Assembly: GCA_017626015.1 (NCBI GenBank)
Contig: JAGAJO010000001.1
Coordinates: 248,001-312,000, forward strand
Origin: Ruminococcus sp.
GTDB taxonomy: Bacteria; Bacillota; Clostridia; Oscillospirales; Ruminococcaceae
Reading direction: 5' to 3'
Length of the DNA: 64,000 nt
Shown here: positions 8,632-17,176 of the stretch, one piece after another
Layout of the letters: each line of letters starts with the position of its first letter
Numbering within the stretch: position 1 is the stretch's first letter
The notes under the pieces: model-generated
What the model saw: only the letters and a program-made list of their open reading frames with translations
The model's database searches: none
What the model was told of the DNA's origin: nothing
Position numbers and translations under genes: made by a program

Positions 8632-9369
8632 ATGGAACCTATAAAGGTCCTCGAGGTAAAGGGTCTGTCCAAGCAGTACAAAAAAGGCGTATATGCGTCG
8701 GAAAAAGTCACTTTTGATGTGAAAAAAGGTGAAATTTTTGCGCTTATAGGTCCTAACGGAGCGGGAAAGACCACTACAATAAGAATGATAGCCACGCTTT
8801 TGCAGGCGACAGAGGGAGACGCACTGGTTGCCGGATACAGTATTCTTACCGATCCGGATAAGGTGCGCAGAAATATCACATATCTTCCCGATGAGGCGGG
8901 AGCGTACAAAAATATGACAGGCAGATCGTATCTCAAATTCATGGCGGAGCTTTATGCCGATAATAAGGAGCAGGCAGAGGAATACGCTGCGGAGGGGTGC
9001 AGAATGTGCGAGCTGGGCGACAGGCTGGATGACAAGATCAGTTCGTATTCAAGAGGTATGCAGAGAAAGCTGCTGCTAGCAAGGGCGATCATGTCAAAGC
9101 CCGTTCTTGCCATACTTGACGAGCCTACCTCCGGACTGGACATTATAAACGCTCTTGAAATAAGACGAATGATAAAAAATCTTGCGGCTGAGGGAATGAG
9201 CTTTCTTATCTCCTCGCATAATATGCTGGAGATCGAATACGTTTCGGACCGTGTGGGCATAATCGCCAAGGGTCATCTTCTCGAAACGGGCAAGCCGTCG
9301 GAGCTGCTTGAAAAATACGATACCAAAAACCTTGAGGAAGTATTTGAGAAGGCGGTGAATGCTCAGTGA
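8632..9369 (+). CDS. ABC transporter ATP-binding protein, NatA/drug-exporter type
   Basis: 245 residues. ATG 8632 follows AAAGGAGAG and gives the usual ABC2-type ATPase N-terminus. The Walker A Gly-Pro-Asn-Gly-Ala-Gly-Lys-Thr-Thr, the signature Ser-Tyr-Ser-Arg-Gly-Met-Gln-Arg-Lys, and the Walker B Leu-Ala-Ile-Leu-Asp-Glu-Pro-Thr-Ser-Gly-Leu-Asp are all present, as is the switch His in Ser-Ser-His-Asn. It would power the membrane protein encoded next, with which it overlaps (GTGA at 9366-9369). NatAB systems export Na+ or drugs; the substrate here is unknown. Confidence 0.9.
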   Translation: MEPIKVLEVKGLSKQYKKGVYASEKVTFDVKKGEIFALIGPNGAGKTTTIRMIATLLQATEGDALVAGYSILTDPDKVRRNITYLPDEAGAYKNMTGRSYLKFMAELYADNKEQAEEYAAEGCRMCELGDRLDDKISSYSRGMQRKLLLARAIMSKPVLAILDEPTSGLDIINALEIRRMIKNLAAEGMSFLISSHNMLEIEYVSDRVGIIAKGHLLETGKPSELLEKYDTKNLEEVFEKAVNAQ

Positions 9370-10679
9370 AATTTTTTAATCTGTTAAAAAAAGAGCTTAA
9401 GGAAATGCTGGGGCTTCAGACCATCATGATAATGGTCGTATCGGTAGTGGCACTTGTTTTCGCAGGTCAGGCAATGTCCGACGCTATAGACGAAAGCAGT
9501 GAGAGCCAGATGGACATAACGATATGCGATCTTGATAAAACGGAATTTACCGACGCTGTTGTCACTGCGCTTAAGGCTCAGCTGAACGAAAGCGGAGGAG
9601 AGCTTAAGGAGGTTGAGCTTGAATCGGACGATTATCCCAAGGAGCTTGACAGGCTTGACATATCCAGTGTTGTCATAATCCCGGAGGGCTTTACCGATCA
9701 GGTGGAGAAGAGTGAATCCGCAGATGTCAGCTTTGTACAGAAAATGACCAGCCTTGCTACCATGTCTAACCTCAATACCGGATCTCAGACTGCTCTGGGA
9801 TTTATTTCGGCGGCAGTGAAATCGACGATATACGCCCAGAAGGTTTTAGACGGCACAATGACGGAGCCGGAGATCGTTCTGCTGGAAAATCCCGTAACGC
9901 TTAACGAAACGACGGTAGTTGCGGATAAATCTGAAAGTATATCCAGCTCGGCAGTGCTTTCAATGTGTTCGATGCAGAACATGGTTGTACCTATTATAAT
10001 GTTCGTTCTCATCATGTTTTCCTCTCAGATGATACTCAATACCATCGCTACGGAAAAGGTCGATAAAACGTTGGAAACGCTTCTGTCCGCACCGATCTCC
10101 CGTCTTTCTGTGATCTCGGCTAAAATGCTGTCGGCGGGAACAGTCGCCGCACTTCAGGCGATAGTGTACATGATAGGCATGAACCGTATGATGTCAGGCT
10201 TTACCGATAATCTCAGTGCAGAGGGGAATTACGATAAGGCTCTGGAGGCTCTCGGACTTACCATGGGCTTTAAGCAGTATCTTCTTGTCGGTCTGCAAAT
10301 GTTCCTGTCTATACTTATTGCGCTGTCTGTTTCGCTTATTCTGGGAGCTTTGGCAAAGGACGCAAAATCTGCACAGACGCTTATCCTGCCTATAACTCTC
10401 AGTACCATGATACCGTATATGCTGTCGATGTTCTTAGATCTGCAAACAGTTTCTCCTGCGCTGAGATATGTTGTATACGCCATTCCGTTTACCCATACCT
10501 TTATGGCGTCACAGAATGCAATGTTCGGCAACTCCGGTATTTATATCGGCGGGATCATCTACCAGCTGGTATTTCTTATAGTATGTATGACCGTTGCACT
10601 GAGGATATTCATGAGCGACAGGATCTTTACCATGACTATCGGAGGAAAGAAAAAGAAAAACAAGCACGAGGCTGAATAA
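9366..10679 (+). CDS. ABC-2 type transporter permease, NatB-like
   Basis: 437 residues, GTG start overlapping the ATPase stop. Topology fits ABC2_membrane_3/NatB: one N-terminal membrane segment at about residues 19-36, a large outside domain to about residue 200, then roughly six membrane segments, ending with a lysine-rich tail. The sequence Thr-Glu-Lys-Val-Asp-Lys-Thr-Leu-Glu-Thr-Leu-Leu-Ser-Ala-Pro after the second membrane segment is typical of this family. It acts with the ATPase at 8632-9369 as an exporter of unknown substrate. Confidence 0.87.
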   Translation: MKFFNLLKKELKEMLGLQTIMIMVVSVVALVFAGQAMSDAIDESSESQMDITICDLDKTEFTDAVVTALKAQLNESGGELKEVELESDDYPKELDRLDISSVVIIPEGFTDQVEKSESADVSFVQKMTSLATMSNLNTGSQTALGFISAAVKSTIYAQKVLDGTMTEPEIVLLENPVTLNETTVVADKSESISSSAVLSMCSMQNMVVPIIMFVLIMFSSQMILNTIATEKVDKTLETLLSAPISRLSVISAKMLSAGTVAALQAIVYMIGMNRMMSGFTDNLSAEGNYDKALEALGLTMGFKQYLLVGLQMFLSILIALSVSLILGALAKDAKSAQTLILPITLSTMIPYMLSMFLDLQTVSPALRYVVYAIPFTHTFMASQNAMFGNSGIYIGGIIYQLVFLIVCMTVALRIFMSDRIFTMTIGGKKKKNKHEAE

Positions 10680-10725
10680 AAACCTGTCTTCATAAGCTGT
10701 GCATCTGCTTGTGAAAACAGGTTCT
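10680..10725. repeat. Palindromic repeat, family A, short copy
   Basis: AACCTGTCTTCATAAGC pairs with GCTTGTGAAAACAGGTT across a 9-base loop. These arms match the terminal inverted repeats of the full elements at 26572-26746 and 31911-32072, so this looks like an internally deleted copy. It starts directly after the stop codon of the NatB-like gene. Confidence 0.75.
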
Positions 10726-10728
10726 AAG

Positions 10729-10766
10729 AAAAAACCGCTCTCCGTCATGGAAAGCGGTTTTGATTT
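10729..10766. terminator. Bidirectional terminator between natB-like and rplL
   Basis: AAAACCGCT-C-TCC and GGA-AAGCGGTTTT form a stem around a short loop. An A run on the left gives a T run for rplL on the minus strand, and TTTTGATTTTT serves the plus strand. It sits between convergent genes. Confidence 0.85.
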
Positions 10767-10786
10767 TTACTTAAACGTAAGTAAGC

Positions 10787-11158
10787 TTACTTAAGCTCAA
10801 CAGAAGCGCCTGCAGCCTCGAGCTTAGCCTTGATCTCCTCAGCCTCAGCCTTGGGAGCAGCCTCCTTAACAGCTTTAGGAGCAGCCTCAACGAGAGCCTT
10901 AGCCTCCTTAAGTCCGAGACCTGTGATCTCCTTAACAGCCTTGATAACGCCCATCTTAGCGTCGCCGAAGGAAGTAAGAACTACGTCGAACTCAGTCTTC
11001 TCTGCCTCAGCAGCAGCGCCTGCACCGGCAGCGGGAGCAGCGGCAACGGCAGCTGTTACGCCGAATTCTTCCTGAATTGCCTCTACGAGTTCCGAAAGCT
11101 CGAGAACTGAGAGAGTCTTGATATCTTCTACAAATTTCATAATCTTTTCTGAAGCCAT
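10787..11158 (-). CDS. rplL: 50S ribosomal protein L7/L12
   Basis: 123 residues from ATG 11158 (upstream AAAAGGAG). It has the N-terminal dimerisation part, the Ala-rich hinge and the conserved C-terminal domain ending Ala-Ser-Val-Glu-Leu-Lys. L7/L12 forms the ribosomal stalk that recruits translation factors. It follows rplJ by 83 bases and is terminated at 10729-10766. Confidence 0.98.
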   Translation of the reverse strand: MASEKIMKFVEDIKTLSVLELSELVEAIQEEFGVTAAVAAAPAAGAGAAAEAEKTEFDVVLTSFGDAKMGVIKAVKEITGLGLKEAKALVEAAPKAVKEAAPKAEAEEIKAKLEAAGASVELK

Positions 11159-11241
11159 GATAATTATTCTCCTTTTAAAAATTTTTTCTGCGGAGGTCTT
11201 AAGCCGTCCGCCTGTAGGTGTCAAACCTTGTTACGCTGCCG

Positions 11242-11751
11242 TCAGGCTGCGTCGTTGTCCTTGTCCACGATAGCCTGAATAGTAGCTGCGAGCTTCTGCA
11301 TAGGACCCTGAAGAGAGCCGACCAGCATAGAAAGAAGCACGTCCTTTGAAGGGATCTTGGAAAGCTTTGCTACGCCTGCCTCATCGTAGATATCCTCTCC
11401 GATGTAGCCTGCCTTGAGCTTGAACTTATCGTTCTGGGTGCCCTCGGCGAATTTACCGAGGATCCTTGCGGGATCAGTCTGATCGTCGTCGGAGATCGCA
11501 AGGGCTGTTGTACCCTCGAGAACGCCTGTGAGATCCTCAAGACCTGCGTTTTTGAAAGCAAATCTGAGAAGAGTATTCTTCTCAACGAAATACTTTACGC
11601 CCGCCTCTCTCATTTCCTTTCTGAGCTTGGTATCCTCCTCAACGGTGATTCCCTCGTAGCTTACCAGTACGCCCGAAACAGAATTTTTGATGAGATCTGT
11701 AAGATCCGCAACTCTCTGCTGCTTTGCAAGCAAAACCTTTTCACTTGGCAT
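11242..11751 (-). CDS. rplJ: 50S ribosomal protein L10
   Basis: 169 residues, normal for L10. ATG 11751 is preceded by AAAGAGGTGA. It anchors the L7/L12 stalk to 23S rRNA and is normally the autoregulator of rplJL by binding its own leader. Here rplJL has a separate promoter and leader and is not joined to rplKA, which lies about 11 kb away on the same strand. Confidence 0.98.
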   Translation of the reverse strand: MPSEKVLLAKQQRVADLTDLIKNSVSGVLVSYEGITVEEDTKLRKEMREAGVKYFVEKNTLLRFAFKNAGLEDLTGVLEGTTALAISDDDQTDPARILGKFAEGTQNDKFKLKAGYIGEDIYDEAGVAKLSKIPSKDVLLSMLVGSLQGPMQKLAATIQAIVDKDNDAA

Positions 11752-11799
11752 TTTATGATTTCACCTCTTTGCACAAATTTGCAAAGCGTATGCTAAAAA

Positions 11800-11928
11800 G
11801 AAAAACTCTTTCATCATAAAGACAAAAGAGATACAAAGCCGTTATTGAAACTTTGCTATTCTTTCCTCGGCGGGACTTCCGTGAGATCGATACGACCCCT
11901 CAGCCCGCTGTCTTTAGATACGAATGCT
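11800..11928 (-). ncRNA. Ribosomal protein L10 leader
   Basis: The untranslated region between the promoter at 11934-11962 and rplJ carries, on the minus strand, the CCGCCGAGGAA sequence typical of Firmicute L10 leaders, within GC-rich pairing (for instance CAGCGGGCTG). In known cases L10(L12)4 binds this RNA and represses rplJL. Family assignment rests on this conserved block and position. Confidence 0.7.
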
Positions 11929-11933
11929 TATAT

Positions 11934-11962
11934 ATTATAACAAACCCCTGATGCGTTGTCAA
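11934..11962 (-). promoter_or_regulatory. Promoter of rplJL
   Basis: TTGACA (11957-11962), a 17-base spacer and TATAAT (11934-11939) on the minus strand, a perfect consensus promoter. Confidence 0.88.
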
Positions 11963-11996
11963 GGGTTTGCTGAAATTTTATTTGTTAACTTTTTAT

Positions 11997-12115
11997 TAAG
12001 GAAGCATTGATCAAATAGTTGCCTTAAAATTCGCTGTCTTGCAGATAACGTATTTAAGTGTATCTTTCCACGCCTTCGGCGGGGAAAGATACATTAGTCA
12101 ACATTTACTTGACTT
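11997..12115. repeat. Palindromic repeat related to family C, with TTAAGGAAGCATTGATCAA end
   Basis: The centre is a strong hairpin at 12059-12093 (TGTATCTTTCC...GGAAAGATACA) whose loop side resembles the family C hairpins. The outer ends form a weak inverted repeat (TTAAGGAAGCATTGATCA against TTAGTCAACATTTACTTGA). A similar single end occurs near 45087-45106. The right end touches the stop of the gene at 12114. Confidence 0.5.
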
Positions 12116-12635
12116 ATTCTGCCTCAACGGCATCAATGCTTTCGCCGTCATAGGTATAATCGGTTTCCGTCTCGTATGAACCGTCGTCGGAAAGTTCAAG
12201 CTCGGTGTCGTAATTTACTACGGTATCGTCCTCTGCGATAGCTATCTCTACTGAGTCGGCTTCATCTTCGTCCACATCAAAGGTATATACATGGTATTCG
12301 TTGCCTTCCTCGTCAACTCCGCTTTCTACCAGATGAGCGTCAGCTTCGACCTCTTCACCGTTAATGAACATCTTTATTTTTGTTACAGTATCTCCTACTG
12401 CGTCAGTGATAGCTCCGTCTGTTGCCGCATTGACCGAGATCATAGAAACTGCTGCTGTTGCTATTGCCGCCGCTAAGATCATAAGCGGTCTGATTCTTTT
12501 CTTTGTCATAGTGATCTGTCCTTTCTCATTTTCAAGTTTGTTTTGAACGGAAAGGCTTATGCTGTTGGCGCTGAAATCATTTTTGTCCGCCATATTGAGC
12601 GGAACAAACCGCTCATTCCAATTAAGATCATTCAT
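12114..12635 (-). CDS. Small single-pass membrane protein paired with an ECF sigma factor (putative anti-sigma factor)
   Basis: 173 residues from ATG 12635, which overlaps the sigma factor stop by 8 bases and follows AAAGGGG. The N-terminal 45 residues are predicted cytoplasmic, then a membrane segment rich in Ala/Ile at about residues 50-68, then a very acidic outside domain. The position and topology fit an anti-sigma factor, with the cytoplasmic part holding the sigma factor. No zinc-binding HxxxCxxC motif is present and I do not recognise a family, so the role rests on gene context. Confidence 0.6.
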   Translation of the reverse strand: MNDLNWNERFVPLNMADKNDFSANSISLSVQNKLENEKGQITMTKKRIRPLMILAAAIATAAVSMISVNAATDGAITDAVGDTVTKIKMFINGEEVEADAHLVESGVDEEGNEYHVYTFDVDEDEADSVEIAIAEDDTVVNYDTELELSDDGSYETETDYTYDGESIDAVEAE

Positions 12636-13179
12636 TAGTATAACCCCTTTCCGCCAGATATTTTCTAAGCTTTTCTCTTGTCCTGCAAAGCTTTGTCTTG
12701 CAGGCGTTTTCGGAAATTTCAAGCATTTCGCTTATATCCCTGAGCTTTTCTCCGTAATAGTAAAATCTTACGAAAATTTCCTGTTCGATGTCTGAAAGTC
12801 CGCGAAGGCATTCGGTAATAAGACTAAGCTGGTGAGATACCTCGCAGCTGTCCTGAATGCTGTCGGGGGAAACTATGTCCTCAAACAGCTCGTCCGCACA
12901 ATAGTCGATATGCAGCTCTCTGAGCTTATTTTTAGCGCAGTTCCGGGCGCAGGCGGCAAGATAAGGACTGAGCGGACGGCTTTCGTCCAGCTTTTCGGAG
13001 ATATGCCACAGCTTTATAAAGCAATCTGCGGATACCTCCTCCATATCCTCTTTTGTCATAGCCTGTCCGAGAATATTTCTTACAATTGTGTACACGTAAG
13101 GCGAATATTCTTTTATAAGGATATCCAGCGCCTTTTTGTCTTTATTTTTCAGCTTTGAGATCAAACGTTTTTCAGTCAA
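12628..13179 (-). CDS. ECF-type RNA polymerase sigma factor
   Basis: 183 residues. The start is TTG at 13179 with AGGAGG 9 bases upstream. Region 2 is at about residues 18-85 (Glu-Val-Ser-Ala-Asp-Cys-Phe-Ile-Lys-Leu-Trp) and region 4 at about 125-175, with a helix-turn-helix ending Thr-Arg-Glu-Lys-Leu-Arg-Lys. It is co-translated with the membrane protein at 12114-12635, the usual sigma/anti-sigma arrangement. Target promoters are not identifiable here. Confidence 0.88.
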   Translation of the reverse strand: MTEKRLISKLKNKDKKALDILIKEYSPYVYTIVRNILGQAMTKEDMEEVSADCFIKLWHISEKLDESRPLSPYLAACARNCAKNKLRELHIDYCADELFEDIVSPDSIQDSCEVSHQLSLITECLRGLSDIEQEIFVRFYYYGEKLRDISEMLEISENACKTKLCRTREKLRKYLAERGYTNE

Positions 13180-13784
13180 GCCTTAAAACCTCCTGTCTTG
13201 GGGCTTTCACTAATATATACACATCCCATTCCGAAAGGTTACACAGGTATAAAAATTTTTGCAAAAAAAATGCAGAGCAACGGTGCTCTGCGAAAAATAA
13301 AATAAAAAAAACTATGTGTAGAACAAAAGAAAGGAGACAACAAAACGGATGTTAAATCAAACAACAAAATTGTTCAATATCCTTAACATCAATTAAATTA
13401 TACCTTTTTTTGTTTGTTAAGTCAAGAAAAAGTTGCAAATAATTTTGTCGAAGTAAAGAAAATTAGCAATATGCACAAAATAAAGCGGGGGAATTTTTCA
13501 CAAAGCACAAAATATTATACAAAAACCTGAATTGAAGCTAAATTTATTAATTCAATTAACAGGAGGATCTGCAAGAAAAAAATGTTCAGATCTTAGCAAT
13601 GACGAGTACGGGGGTACGCAGAGAGAGCCGAGGCTGTTTAAAGCTGCGTATAAAAAACCTCGGCTCTTTGCGTCGGATATTTCATGCAGATAAAAACAAC
13701 GCTTTTCAGCAGACCTGCAAACCCTCGTTTTTTGCCGCTGAAACAGCTCTCTTTGCGTACCCCCGAAAAACGGTCGGCCCGCTT
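13180..13784. other. 605-base intergenic region with long inverted repeat
   Basis: No convincing gene is visible. A 19-base arm at 13609-13627 pairs with 13747-13765 (18 of 19 positions). Inside, AGAGCCGAGG at 13624-13633 pairs with CCTCGGCTCT at 13658-13667. Because CTCTTTGCGT occurs twice (about 13664-13673 and 13749-13758), the left arm can pair with either, giving two exclusive structures. A tiny ORF at 13349-13396 (15 codons) follows AAAGGAG but has no other support. The AT-rich part 13380-13560 shows nothing else clear. Confidence 0.55.
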
Positions 13785-14003
13785 TTATACTCTGTCGGGG
13801 AGAAGTTCTCTTTCCTTGAAGAAGAGGGAAATACACCATATTGCGGAGACCGCTACCAGCGTGTAGATTATCCTCGACATGAAGGCTGCCTGTCCGCCGA
13901 AGATAAACGCAACCAGATCGAAGCTGAAAATACCGATCAGCCCCCAGTTGATCCCGCCGATAATCAAAAGCGCAAGCGCAATTCTGTCCAGCACATTAAT
14001 CAT
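13785..14003 (-). CDS. DUF378 family small membrane protein
   Basis: 72 residues. It has two membrane segments (about residues 8-27 and 42-62) and the diagnostic Gly-Gly-Ile-Asn-Trp-Gly-Leu-Ile-Gly motif followed by Phe-Asp-Leu-Val-Ala, as in YuzA-type DUF378 proteins. The function of the family is unknown. It stands alone on the minus strand, divergent from the epimerase-like gene. Confidence 0.88.
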   Translation of the reverse strand: MINVLDRIALALLIIGGINWGLIGIFSFDLVAFIFGGQAAFMSRIIYTLVAVSAIWCISLFFKERELLPDRV

Positions 14004-14147
14004 TCCTTTCTTACGGCGGCTGTTTCCGCCTGTCTGACGTTATTATTGACATGAAAGCTGAGCATTATTCCGAATGATCAAAGGAAATTTTATACATAAT
14101 AGATTTATAAAATTTTATGTATTTGCATAAAAATATCTTTAAAACAC

Positions 14148-14176
14148 TAGACAAATTTTATTAAATATGTTATAAT
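14148..14176 (+). promoter_or_regulatory. Promoter of the epimerase-cellobiose phosphorylase group
   Basis: TAGACA (14148-14153), a 17-base spacer and TATAAT (14171-14176), about 60 bases upstream of the start at 14237. Confidence 0.7.
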
Positions 14177-14236
14177 AAATTGAATATAATCGTTTACGCA
14201 TATCCGGTACTTTATTATATTAAGGAGCTTTTATTT

Positions 14237-15241
14237 ATGAATAAGATCGATGCAAACTACTCTATGAAGGGAGTCGGCTGCGTACTGCTGGAATGGGGAA
14301 AATACAGGGCTGTGATCTCTCCGCAGTACGGAGCGTCAGTGTGGAGGATGCAGGATATCGAAAACAATATGGAGATCTTCCGCTACAGCGACAGCTGCAC
14401 TGCCGCTCAGATCGACAAGGCGAGAGAAATATGGGGACTTCCCACACTGTACCTCCCGAACCGTTTTGACGGAGGACTTCTCAGGACCTCCGACGGAGAA
14501 TATCATCTCCCGGTCAATGAAAAAAAGCTGGGCAACCACCTTCACGGCTGGGTACATAAAAGAGCGCATACGGTGGAGCGCTGCGAGCTGCTGGAGGACA
14601 GATGCCTGCTGACGACTTCGTTCACCCATGATAAAAACGATGAGATGTACGGCTGCTTCCCTGTGGATTTTAAAATTTCCTATACCTTTGAGCTTTCCGA
14701 TGAGGGACTGAAGCAGACTGTGGAGCTTAAAAATCTTTCGGATAAAAAGCTGCCCGTTTCCATATGCACACATACCTGCATAAATGCTCCGCTGGATATA
14801 GGCGGAAAGCAGTCGGGACTCAGACTGAGCGTTCCTATCACAGAACGCTGCGTGCTTGACAGAAGATGTCTGCCCACCGAAAAGCTTCTTCCGCTGACAT
14901 ACCGTGATATGAGATACAAAAACGGTTCCATGAGGCCTGTTCTTCATCAGATATCCAACGATATGTACACAGCCTGCGACAACGAGCTTGACGGTAAGCC
15001 GTTCTATGGGGTCATAATAACAGACAAAAGCACCGGACACAGGCTGTGCAACGAGGTGTCAAAGGAATATAAATTCTGGAATATGTGGAACGACAGGGGC
15101 GGAAACGGATATTTCTGTCCGGAGCCGATGACGGCTATGATAAACTCCGCAAACCTCAGTCTGCCGCATGATGTTTCCGGATACAGGGAGCTTTCGGAGG
15201 GCGAGACCTTCTCCTGCTGGCAGAGATTTTTCACAGAGTAA
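14237..15241 (+). CDS. Aldose 1-epimerase (galactose mutarotase-like) family protein
   Basis: 334 residues from ATG 14237, which follows AAGGAG; the longer in-frame ORF has no site. The beta-sandwich pattern and stretches such as Gly-Asn-His-Leu-His-Gly near residue 95 fit the mutarotase superfamily, where a His-rich loop lies in the active site. It would interconvert sugar anomers or bind a sugar. The nearby cellobiose phosphorylase, which releases glucose and glucose 1-phosphate, makes a carbohydrate role plausible. The exact sugar is unknown. Confidence 0.75.
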   Translation: MNKIDANYSMKGVGCVLLEWGKYRAVISPQYGASVWRMQDIENNMEIFRYSDSCTAAQIDKAREIWGLPTLYLPNRFDGGLLRTSDGEYHLPVNEKKLGNHLHGWVHKRAHTVERCELLEDRCLLTTSFTHDKNDEMYGCFPVDFKISYTFELSDEGLKQTVELKNLSDKKLPVSICTHTCINAPLDIGGKQSGLRLSVPITERCVLDRRCLPTEKLLPLTYRDMRYKNGSMRPVLHQISNDMYTACDNELDGKPFYGVIITDKSTGHRLCNEVSKEYKFWNMWNDRGGNGYFCPEPMTAMINSANLSLPHDVSGYRELSEGETFSCWQRFFTE

Positions 15242-15270
15242 TACAGATAATTCAGAGAGCGGTGATCTGA

Positions 15271-15945
15271 ATGGATCCTAGTATAAAAAATCAGTTTGAA
15301 AAAATGCGTGAGGACCGCATGGAAAGCCGCAAGTGGACTGCATTTTTTGCAGTGTTCGCTTTAGTATGTATGTTGGCTATGGCGGTAACAAGCTACTCGC
15401 AAAAGAATTCCGATCTGCTGGGCGGACGTAAGACCGTGGAGCAGTATCTTCACTCAAACTTCACCGCAATGGTGATAATTCTGGGGATATTCATAGTCTT
15501 TGTAATTGCGGTATTCAAGACCTGGAAGGGTATAAAAGGCTCTATATATCAGTTTATGATGACGATATTCGCCGCATTTATTATCATCTGGACAGGTTCA
15601 GCCAAGTTTCTTGCCATACATAATATAACGGACGATCTGAACAATGTCCGCAAGATCACGGCGGCGGAATACGTCCTTTGTCAGACCGGCGGAGATACTT
15701 TTTATTTAGGCTTTGAGGACAAGGGCGAATGCATACTTCTGGTAATTCCCGAGGAGAAATACATTGAGTTAAAACTGGGTACCGTATCGGACGTCCATAC
15801 CGACAACGATGTTTATCGTCTGGTGGAAGATTCAGAGTACGGCGGCTACAGGGACGCTGAGCTGTACTGCACGCCTGTGACGATCAGGTATTACTTCAAT
15901 TCCGCTATTTATGAGGAATGCGGTTTTGAAAATAAAGGAGGGTAA
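15271..15945 (+). CDS. Predicted membrane protein of unknown function
   Basis: 224 residues; I do not recognise the family. After a charged N-terminus there are three membrane segments at about residues 22-42, 66-86 and 92-114, then a globular C-terminal domain of about 105 residues with several acidic patches. It starts 29 bases after the epimerase-like gene and ends 5 bases before a lipoprotein gene, so it is probably co-transcribed with both. Confidence 0.7.
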   Translation: MDPSIKNQFEKMREDRMESRKWTAFFAVFALVCMLAMAVTSYSQKNSDLLGGRKTVEQYLHSNFTAMVIILGIFIVFVIAVFKTWKGIKGSIYQFMMTIFAAFIIIWTGSAKFLAIHNITDDLNNVRKITAAEYVLCQTGGDTFYLGFEDKGECILLVIPEEKYIELKLGTVSDVHTDNDVYRLVEDSEYGGYRDAELYCTPVTIRYYFNSAIYEECGFENKGG

Positions 15946-15950
15946 CAGCA

Positions 15951-17129
15951 ATGAAAAAACTGCTTGCAATTATATGCTCCGTTCTGTGCGTGGGACTTTG
16001 TGCCTGCGGTGAGGTCAGAGATGACAGTGTAAGCTCCAAGAGCTACGCAGCTGCGGACTCTGTGACGGAGGAAAACGAAACGGAAAATACCGGCGAAAGC
16101 AGCGTATCAGACTCCGAAGCCGATTTGGAAAGCGCTGCGGACAGTCAGTCTGCGGACGTAAGCATCGAGGACGCAAAAAACGCCGTAAGGCAGCTTGTTG
16201 AATATGCAAACGGCGGAGCGTATTCAAAGCTGAAATATGTTATGACCGAGGAGCTGTTTGAAGAGATCCCTCCCTCTGAGGACGGAGAAGAAACGTATCA
16301 GTATTCTGTTTCCTTTGAGGACGATAAAAGTTTTGTCAATTCTTCGGCGGACGGGTATACCTACATATCCTTCAGGGTGATACTTACGTCTCCCGACGAT
16401 GAGATCACAACGGATATAACGGTACGCTTCGACGGACAGAATTACCTGATCTCCGATATCGGGGAAGAGGGCGGCAACAGGGCGGACAGTCAGCCCGGGG
16501 ATAACGTTGACAGCGAGCTTGCAGAGGGTGCAAAGGACTGCATTACAAAGTGGACTGAATATATGAGCAATGCGGAGTATTCCAAAGCCGCAGAGCTTAT
16601 GACGGGGGAGCTTGCCGAAGAAACCTCCATGTCGGAAATGACAGACGGCGAGGATCCGTCGGCTGCCGAGGTCACATTTGGCAGTGTGACAAGCGTCAGT
16701 GAAGCAATGGACGGCAGCGTTTACATAGAGCTTGAAGTGACCCTGATCCCTGAGAGCGATCCTGATTTTAAGATACCCATAAAGGCGACCGTTGTTTATG
16801 ACGGTGAAAAATACCTGTTTTCGTCCTTTGACGAATATGACAATGATGAGGAATATGCCGACAGTATAGCTAAGACTGTTTTTAACGCTGCGGCAGTTCT
16901 TACCGCCGATATGGAAACAGAGGGAAAAACCGTTCCCGACGGCGATTATGACAAGAACAGCGACAGCGAATACGCTGAACGTCTGAACGAAATACTCCGT
17001 GATTATGACATCGGCGGAGATCATACCGTAACGATCCGGGACGGTATGCCCTTAAAGGCCACATATACGGAGGACGGATATACAGGACAGTACCCAAACG
17101 AGCATACAGTCAGAACTAACGGAAATTAA
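15951..17129 (+). CDS. Lipoprotein with tandem duplicated domain
   Basis: 392 residues. The signal peptide ends in the lipobox Leu-Cys-Ala-Cys with Cys19 as the lipidated residue. A Ser/Glu-rich linker is followed by two related domains of about 110 residues, starting with Ala-Lys-Asn-Ala-Val-Arg (about residue 75) and Ala-Lys-Asp-Cys-Ile-Thr (about 188), each with a Tyr-Ser-Lys and a Met-Thr-(Glu/Gly)-Glu-Leu block. The fold resembles DUF4878/NTF2-like lipoprotein domains, but this is only a guess. A third, different C-terminal part ends the protein. Confidence 0.7.
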   Translation: MKKLLAIICSVLCVGLCACGEVRDDSVSSKSYAAADSVTEENETENTGESSVSDSEADLESAADSQSADVSIEDAKNAVRQLVEYANGGAYSKLKYVMTEELFEEIPPSEDGEETYQYSVSFEDDKSFVNSSADGYTYISFRVILTSPDDEITTDITVRFDGQNYLISDIGEEGGNRADSQPGDNVDSELAEGAKDCITKWTEYMSNAEYSKAAELMTGELAEETSMSEMTDGEDPSAAEVTFGSVTSVSEAMDGSVYIELEVTLIPESDPDFKIPIKATVVYDGEKYLFSSFDEYDNDEEYADSIAKTVFNAAAVLTADMETEGKTVPDGDYDKNSDSEYAERLNEILRDYDIGGDHTVTIRDGMPLKATYTEDGYTGQYPNEHTVRTNGN

Positions 17130-17176
17130 TTAAGCAATTAATTTTATATAAAATAACAGGAAAGGTGGAAAATTTG

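Noticed and set aside
13552-13839. 95-codon minus-strand ORF across the long inverted repeat
   Set aside because: It lies over the palindromic structure and the end of the DUF378 gene, has no ribosome site and no recognisable protein pattern.
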